From assembly GCA_963922205.1 (NCBI GenBank), contig CAWUHX010000031.1, positions 992,001-1,056,000 of the forward strand: DNA of 64,000 bases. Direction: 5' to 3'. This DNA is from Romanomermis culicivorax. Its lineage: Eukaryota > Nematoda > Enoplea > Mermithida > Mermithidae. This document shows, one piece after another, positions 57,598 through 64,000 of the stretch. Position 1 is the first letter of the stretch, and every line of letters begins with the position of its first letter. The notes under the pieces were generated by a model. The model had not been told where the DNA came from and searched no databases. It was given only the letters and a program-made list of their open reading frames with translations. A program made the translations under genes and the position numbers.

Positions 57598-57913
57598 TTA
57601 CCCATTTTCTTGCTGGAAGACTGGAATTTTGCCGGATCGGATCCGAAGAGTAGAAACAGTTTGTACTTTTCTGGATGCGGGTGTCACGTGCCAACCAATT
57701 TTGCCCTATGTCATGTGATTCACATCATGCATTTCCATTATGTTTTTGACCACTTTTTTATTTTACAGTAACTTAAGTTAACTTTGTGTTTCATTTTTAT
57801 ATTTTAAATGCAATTTCTGTGCGTACTTTTTGCGTTTCGTTTCTGTTTCACTTTTGTACTTTCATTTCCATTACGATTTGCTATTTTTCCATTGCACACG
57901 TAGACTATGGTAT

Positions 57914-58096
57914 TGACACCTATTGGGTAATGCGTTGCCATTGTAACCATCGCCAAACACTGATTGAAAAATAATGCTCATCCGGGATTCAAACCGGGGT
58001 CTCTGTGACTATAGTGCAGCGTTCTTCCATTTGAACTACCGGGCCAGTGTTGCGATTGTTACAAGGGGTTGATGTACAGTCGTGCGACACGTGACA
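57914..58096 (-). repeat. tRNA-derived repeat unit, copy 1
   Basis: Contains on the minus strand (58045-57975) a tRNA-like segment with A-box-like TAGTTCAAATGG, B-box-like GGTTTGAATCC, a good T-arm and a paired D-arm. The acceptor and anticodon stems have mismatches, so it is probably a SINE or decayed tRNA gene rather than a functional tRNA. Confidence 0.6.
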
Positions 58097-58182
58097 TTCC
58101 CCCCTTGAAAGAAGGACAAGCTCGTCCGTTGAAGATGCAGGTTCCTGTGGCCCACCAATGTGGGACCATCCAAGCCTGGCCA

Positions 58183-58364
58183 TGACATGTATTGGGTAAG
58201 GCGTTGCCATTGTAACCATCACCAAACACTGATTGAAAAATAATGCTCGTCCGGGATTCAAACCCGGGTCTCTGTGACTATAGTGCAGCATTCTTCCATT
58301 TGAACTACCAAGCCAGTGTTGCCATTGTTACCAAGGGTTGATGTACGGTCGTGTGACATGTGAC
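58183..58364 (-). repeat. tRNA-derived repeat unit, copy 2
   Basis: A direct repeat of copy 1 at 269-base spacing and about 90% alike by eye. The tRNA-like part (58314-58244) has a perfect T-stem CCGGG/CCCGG and five of seven acceptor pairs. The anticodon loop CTATAGT would give anticodon AUA if folded canonically, which is unusual, so isotype is not assigned. Confidence 0.6.
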
Positions 58365-60059
58365 AGTATGTAACCCCTTAGTTAGAATTTGTGTCAAAGA
58401 TAAGCTCTCCGAGCTCATTGCTATAATTGGAGCACAACATGCACCTCTTATCAGCAAAAACTAGCAACATTTCGCAATGTGAAAGGCCTAGTTGGAAATT
58501 CTCTCTAAATGATGTTCATATGTTTAGCATGGAGAGTGAAACTCGTTCCAATGCTTAACATAGTGAACTGGAAAATGTCTATGTGACCATAGGCATCTTC
58601 TGCAGCAATTTCCGCTGTAGAAGTTAGCTTTAGTGTGTCTTAGCTCTGCCCAAGGCATACTGTAGGTTTACGGGGCCCTTTCAAAGGGCTTGTTTCTTTA
58701 GTTTTGCACTCATTTTAGGGCCTAATCCTCTCTCTGCATTTTTCCAGCTTGCGTCTCAGCATTCATCTGCGTTGTTATTATTATAAATTTACATATTTGC
58801 CTGCGTCCGCCACTTCTTCAGTAAATTTACATCATTCGACTTCAGTGCACCTTGCGTTGTATGTTGCCGTATTCCAACCTAGGAGTTTACCCTGTCGCTC
58901 ATTGACTAGAGATCCCCATCCCCTCCTCAAGGAACATTTGTATCATCGTCTGCAGACCTGTGCCAGTTGAACCTCACGCCAAATCACTTCAGATTACTGT
59001 AGCTGCTCTCAGTTGTCCCTAGGACCTGCGTACAACCCTAGTACCCGTCGCCCAGTACCGAGTACTTTGAGAAGAGGACTAGATGAGTCTTCTCAGGGGT
59101 TATTATTGTTGAGGGTATATTTGGGGGAATCCTCCTTAAGCCAGCTTTCCCCTGAGTGTACCTTCAGTTAGAAAAGCCCTTGAATCATTAAGGTCAGGGC
59201 GGATAAGGGGATTTAGGTTGACAATGGGGTCCCCTACAGTAAGCCATTCTATGAATGGCACAGCCCCTCTTTCCCAGTGAATGAGGACTAGGGATTGCCA
59301 CCCCTGACCCGGCCGCATTGTCCATTATTTTACAGCTGAACCCTAGGACAAGGCCGAGGTACACTATAGGTTTTCCTATAGTAGTACCAGCTGGGTTAGG
59401 TTCCCGCAGTAGATAACCTCACAGAGCCACCCAATGGGGTCACAGCATGTCACTTACAGTGTCATGGCCGTATTTCTTACAGGATATGGTATGGGTTTTC
59501 CCCATCAATGTGACTGATCACCTATTCATTTAATGTGATATGGCTCCTAATCTACTTAATGTGACACCGGGTAAACATATTTTGTATGTAATTTGTTTAA
59601 CTGGTTTTTGCATATACAATGTATGTGGGAGGTATCGATTTTTTAGTTGAGGCAAAATTTTGTGTTTTTAATCATGACCTTCGTTTAATTTTTGATTGCT
59701 GGAAACTTTGAATGTTTTTTCTGTTCTTGAAAGCATTAAAAAAATTCTAGATCAAGAATATCTTGTTCGTCTGACATCATCAACTAATAATTCCGAGTAG
59801 ACTTGGAAAATAATATATTTATTTTTCAAATGCCCTTTCTCTTAAAACAAAATATTGAACAGATTTCAAAGTAATTAAACATAGTAAAATCAAGAATAAA
59901 TTGTCATCCAGTCTTTCCTGGCACCGGAAGAAGTATGAATTGCCATGCGATCTGGCAACTTGCCGGAAGCCAAATTGCCGCCAGACACTGAATGCCGGAA
60001 GCTAAAAATAACTTGCCGGACGCTGGATGAAGTATGAATCCACTTTTAGCCAGTACAAG
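58365..60059. other. less AT-rich stretch without genes
   Basis: Base composition is clearly more balanced than elsewhere to about 59.5 kb. There are no ORFs over 75 codons. Its position before the retroelement and its composition similar to the gag region suggest LTR or leader sequence of a related retroelement, but no LTR pair or primer-binding site was demonstrated. Confidence 0.35.
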
Positions 60060-60318
60060 CAGCATGTTTCTCAACCTATACTAGGCAAATATGTGAAATT
60101 ATTTGCTCGGACAGCATTTTTTAAAGTTTTAATGCTACTTCTTTAAATCAAGTATGCTTCGTTTGGAGAGATCGTTTAACTACCTTATCATTTTCATTCA
60201 TGATGACTTTCTCTTCTCTCTTGATCATTTTTTCGTTCGTCATCTTCTCAATCATTGTAGGGGGTCAGATCTGCTGGGGGGGTCAACAGCCCTAAACCCC
60301 CCTCCACGTTCATGTATG
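60060..60318. mobile_element. hAT-like MITE, inverted copy of the 35251 element (empty site)
   Basis: Reverse complement of the 35251-36727 element without its nested insertion: CAGCATGTTTCTCAACCTAT, TGTGAAATTATTTGCT, GACTTTCTCTTCTCTCTTG and the terminal CATGTATG are shared. The left terminus is decayed. Confidence 0.8.
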
Positions 60319-60732
60319 CTGCATTCGGAGAAAATTCATCCTACATTCTGAAAAAAGTAACTAAGAAAGCATAAAAAGCGTAGCAGGAAGCGACGATTGG
60401 CGGAAGAAGATGGACAGAAGCACGACCTCCCACGACACCCAGGGAGTGGCCAAAAACGTCGTATAAAAGAAGAAGCAAAGCGTGATTTTATTATTATTGT
60501 AATTTTTCAATTTTCGACTTCCGCACCCCGTATTTGCAAGCCTTTTTATACTGAGAGCGAGTCTCATTTTTATTCGGAAGCAATTAAGCCATGTGTACTC
60601 GCCGCATTTATCATTTATTGTTGTCGTATTGTCGTATCCAGGTCTCAAGCAGCTGTCGATCATAGTAGCCATATCGCCCTGTAATACCGCCCGCGCCCCT
60701 GTTCCATTATAGCCCTTCCCGCTGTAACCCCA
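60319..60732 (+). promoter_or_regulatory. leader of the retroelement with TATA box
   Basis: TATAAAA at 60462-60468 follows a GC-balanced region and precedes a non-coding stretch up to the gag frame. This is consistent with the LTR U3/R/U5 region or an upstream promoter. Because the other end of the element lies outside the window, LTR identity cannot be tested. Confidence 0.4.
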
Positions 60733-63084
60733 TTGGTTAAAGTAAAGTGCTTCACACAAAATCTGGTTGTTACATATTTTGGTGACCGTACCATACCGTT
60801 AACCACTGGAACTCCCTGCCCCCAATTAGGTGTACTCTTATCCAGGCATTTAGAAGCATTAGATAATACAGTAGTAATCATTTCCTACAGTAAGACAGTA
60901 TTCGTAGAAAGCAAACTGGAAAACCCCTCCAACGAAACATTAAGGGATACATTCAAACGAATACAGCGTGAAGCAAAAATTGAAGCATTTAAGCAAAAAT
61001 CCCAGCGTAAACCAAGAATGACCCACCAAACGCAAGATCATTTAGGAGAAATCGTTAGAGAACAGATAAATGATTTATTTTCAGAACATTTTCGTACTCT
61101 TCACACACAATTGAATCAGAATACAGTAAACCCTACCTTAATAGATGATCTAAGAACAGCAAACATTCGTAATAACATGGCAAATAATTTTTACGCAAAA
61201 CCTACGGTATTCATGGGCCGCGTGACCCAATATTTTGGTGAATGGAACAAAGGGTTAGAACAATTCATGGCACTCCAAGGCATGAAAGATACTGACGTAC
61301 AGTTAAAGTTGGCATGTTTAGAAATTCATTTAGGAGGAGCCGCGTTAGCAAAATTCAAAAGTTTAGCCAATTCCGAAAACCCTCCCCACACATACGAACA
61401 GTATAAAATCGCATTACAGGCATTTTTCCCGAACAATAGAGATAATGAGCTACATCAACAATTCTGATGCGAAAGAAAACAAAAGCATTCAGAAACAGTA
61501 ACTGAATTCTTATTTGATCTAGAACATCTTGCAACCCTCGCCTACCCTAACTTTAACACAGATGCACGAGAAATAATCATAAAACCCCTCTTTGTAGAAG
61601 GCATGCAAAACGAAATCAGGGAAGCAATTAAGTATAGATGGTTCGCAACTTTAAAAGAAATGTCAGACGAAGCAGCTTACATCGAACAGCAATTCCTTAG
61701 AAATGAGTTAAAATCTAACGTCCTTCCCTTCATATCCCCAAAACCCGAACCCATCTTTTCCCTAACCAAAAATACAGACCAACAGGATCTTTTGCATCAG
61801 TTAGAACAACAAGTAAAAGATTTACAGTTGCAGATCAAACAAGAACCTCAACCACCACAACAGAGTAGCTACAACAATATCAGTAACAATACTTTCAGCA
61901 GGAATAATGCTTACAGGAACAATACCACCCCTAGGCAACCCACATGCTTCCAGTGTGGACAAATTGGACACGTAGCTCGTAATTGTAAATCAGTAGGTAT
62001 CCAAAAATCATGTGAAATCTGTTTCCGTAATAATCACAGTACATGTGATTGTAAAAGCCGATGCATCCACTGCTCCCAAACAGGACATAAATCAGATAAC
62101 TGCCTTTCAAAACCCTACTCCAATTTTCAATGTTTCATATGCAAGCAGAGAGGTCATACAAGTAGGTACTGTCCACATAAACAAAGTCGTAATATTCAAA
62201 ATTGCATTGAGTACAGGCAACCCCAACCCCTCATGGACATTGATGACCCCGCAATTTACTCAACATTACCCGCCATAACTAACCGCCCTCAGACTACTTT
62301 AGGAACAATTATGCCCACTACCCACCACTGTAGTGACGAATACGTCCTTGACCTGGACTTACCCGATTGGTGCGCCATGTCACCACCCCCCATGCCTGAA
62401 GCCCCAAAAATCGAAAAATCGCCGCCCACCATCCCCGTAGGCTACAAGATCCCCCGCAAGCAAGACACCAAGCCGCCCAACGCCCCCGAAACCCCATTGA
62501 AAGCAGGCCACAACTTGTTCTCCCTTTTCCACGGCCTGACCCCCGAACCATACCAATTCTGCCCCCGCCAAACACTATTACCAACCCCCACAAGTAAGCA
62601 AATCCAAACCCCATCCCATGACTCAAATTCCCAACTTTTACAGAATGTTCAGATTGCAAACCAGCCACCCCCTCAACCCAAAACAGAACAACACCAAAAG
62701 CCGCCACGCCAAACCGGCCAGAAGGAAAATATACAGTACCCCGCCGCCTCCACTAAAACATTCTATTGGCTGATGTTTTGTATTTTTCTTTGTATAATAA
62801 TCCCCACATCGTGTAGTCCCCAATTTCAGATGTGTGGAACTTCATTGAGCGGTCACTCACTCAGCATACCAAAACTTGTATCATGCATGCCCCCTTCCAC
62901 AGTAGACAAACCCTTACAGACATTGGGAAAAATCTATATCCCCTCCACTAAACCTCACATAACAGACACATACAAATGCAGTGTTCGCAAACACAAATTT
63001 TGTACTAATACAGGATTTTTTTGGCTCAAAAGGTATTGTCTTCGACCAAACCGAAATGCAAAATCTAACCCCGCATGTTTGTAA
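60733..63084 (+). pseudogene. gag: retroelement gag with zinc knuckles, running into a hydrophobic segment
   Basis: One frame is open throughout except TGA at 61465-61467. The first ATG is at 61018. The part around the stop has the retrotransposon capsid pattern (GGAALAKFKSL before it; ETVTEFLFDLEHLATLAYP after it). Three clear CCHC knuckles lie at 61945-61986, 62065-62106 and 62131-62172 (CFQCGQIGHVARNC, CIHCSQTGHKSDNC, CFICKQRGHTSRYC), plus a degenerate one between the first two. A long Pro-rich linker follows, then the hydrophobic segment FYWLMFCIFLCIIIP near 62761 and Cys-rich residues to the stop. No protease or polymerase motifs are present. Confidence 0.85.
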
Positions 63085-64000
63085 GGCAATCGTTATAGAC
63101 AAAAAACACAACAGGCAAAAATTATATGAAACCCAACCAGGATTTTGGTCAACAAATAACTCCCTCAGCGTAGAATATACATGGTGTTGTACAGACCATT
63201 GTACCTCGGTCACTAACGTCATCATAGAAATAGGACAAATAGCATCTTGGAATGGAAAATCTATGACAGGTACATTAGGTGACCTGGGGTCATGCAAACC
63301 GACATCAAGTCATTGTGTCACAGCTGACGGATCCATTATCTGGAATGAAACAGCATTTGAAAACTTATGCCCTTTCGAATACAAAAATACACATCCCATC
63401 AAACTCACGCAAACCCACATGATAATAGAAGAGCTACAAGGTGCATTCTCGGTTAAAAACACACTCTTTTCGAACCCCAATTGCCCAGAAATCCAAGACA
63501 GCATTCTAACCGAACAAGGCATTATTGTACAATTAGACAAAAGCACCCCACATCGCAATGCATTTTTAACCCCAAAAACCAACGAAACTCATACTACACT
63601 ATACGATTTTGATGATTTTGAACCCATTAATGTGAAACTAAACTATTTAACAGACAAAATCCAGGAATTTGAAATTCAAAATTTCAAAAACGTATGGAGT
63701 GAATTATGCAGACAGGCACAGGATCACCTTGATCTCGTATGGCAAATTTTGCGCCTTGATGCAACCCTTGGGGGGCGTGCATTCCTACAGCGAACCGACA
63801 TCATAGCAGAATTCACAGGAGAAGCCCTCACAGTCTGGCCCTGCAAGCAGGTAAATGCGTCTAAAATCTTCTACAACCATAAAATCAACCAAACATGCTA
63901 CAAACTTTTGCCCATTCTGGTAGGAACCGAACTTATGTTTTCGAATCCAGGAGGCAACGATTTGACCCCTTTCTCACAAACCATTGACTGCCATCACGTG
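62963..64000 (+). pseudogene. glycoprotein-like (env-like) ectodomain, shifted frame, runs off the window
   Basis: A second frame opens after TAA at 62960 and stays open for over 1 kb to the window edge. It overlaps the end of the gag-linked frame. The signal-anchor-like segment and first Cys residues are in the gag frame, while the later Cys-rich, N-glycosylation-site-containing part is in this one. A T7 run at 63016-63022 is the likely slip point. The family is not identified; a retroviral or virus-captured fusion glycoprotein is the best guess from the Cys and N-x-S/T density. There is no stop in the window, so the C-terminus and membrane anchor are unseen. Confidence 0.55.

Noticed and set aside
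57975-58045. Functional tRNA gene
   Set aside because: Acceptor and anticodon stems have several mismatches and the anticodon would be unusual, so it is listed as a tRNA-derived repeat.
60361-60881. Minus-strand ORFs over the retroelement leader
   Set aside because: No domain, and they run antisense to the gag start and TATA-bearing leader.
62318-62707. 129-codon Gly/Trp-rich minus-strand ORF
   Set aside because: Antisense shadow of the Pro-rich linker of gag.

Overview
This looks like an AT-rich nematode nuclear contig. Long spliced genes use TTTCAG-type acceptors, and there are interstitial copies of the nematode telomere hexamer TTAGGC. The intergenic space is dense in transposons. Long introns and the repeat load would fit a clade I (mermithid-like) worm, but that placement is inference.

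Three host genes, all on the minus strand, could be assembled exon by exon with matching intron phases: an SLC22-type organic-ion transporter (3.2-16.3 kb, 5 exons, about 614 aa), the decapping factor EDC3 (25.8-27.8 kb, 6 exons, about 425 aa), and a three-Ig basigin/neuroplastin-like membrane glycoprotein (37.1-43.9 kb, 9 exons, about 405 aa). Apart from the EDC3 region, most of the rest is repeats: degenerate A/T arrays at 0.9-2.2 and 18.9-22.7 kb, polypurine introns, minisatellites, and many small non-autonomous DNA transposons. At least seven of these have recognisable 8-bp target duplications, several are nested, and one decayed hAT element still carries transposase fragments. A paralogous copy at 60.06-60.32 kb preserves the empty site of one nested insertion.

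From 47.5 to 57.6 kb lies a decayed Maverick/Polinton (adintovirus-like element). It has a protein-primed DNA polymerase B on the minus strand (11 exons, all splice phases intact, five in-frame stops). Facing it on the plus strand are a PC4-like small protein, an unknown Cys-containing protein, the packaging ATPase, a small membrane protein, a penton-like minor capsid gene, a pVI-like gene, and only the beginning of the major capsid gene. Integrase and protease are not seen, and the element breaks off inside the major capsid gene.

From 57.9 kb on there is a duplicated tRNA-like unit, an unassigned less AT-rich 1.7-kb stretch, and a retroelement running off the window. This has a TATA-bearing leader, a gag with three clear zinc knuckles, and then, with no protease/RT/integrase between, a hydrophobic segment and a Cys-rich glycoprotein-like ectodomain. 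The gag-to-glycoprotein order without pol is the most unusual arrangement here. It is either a pol-deleted copy or a non-canonical gene order.
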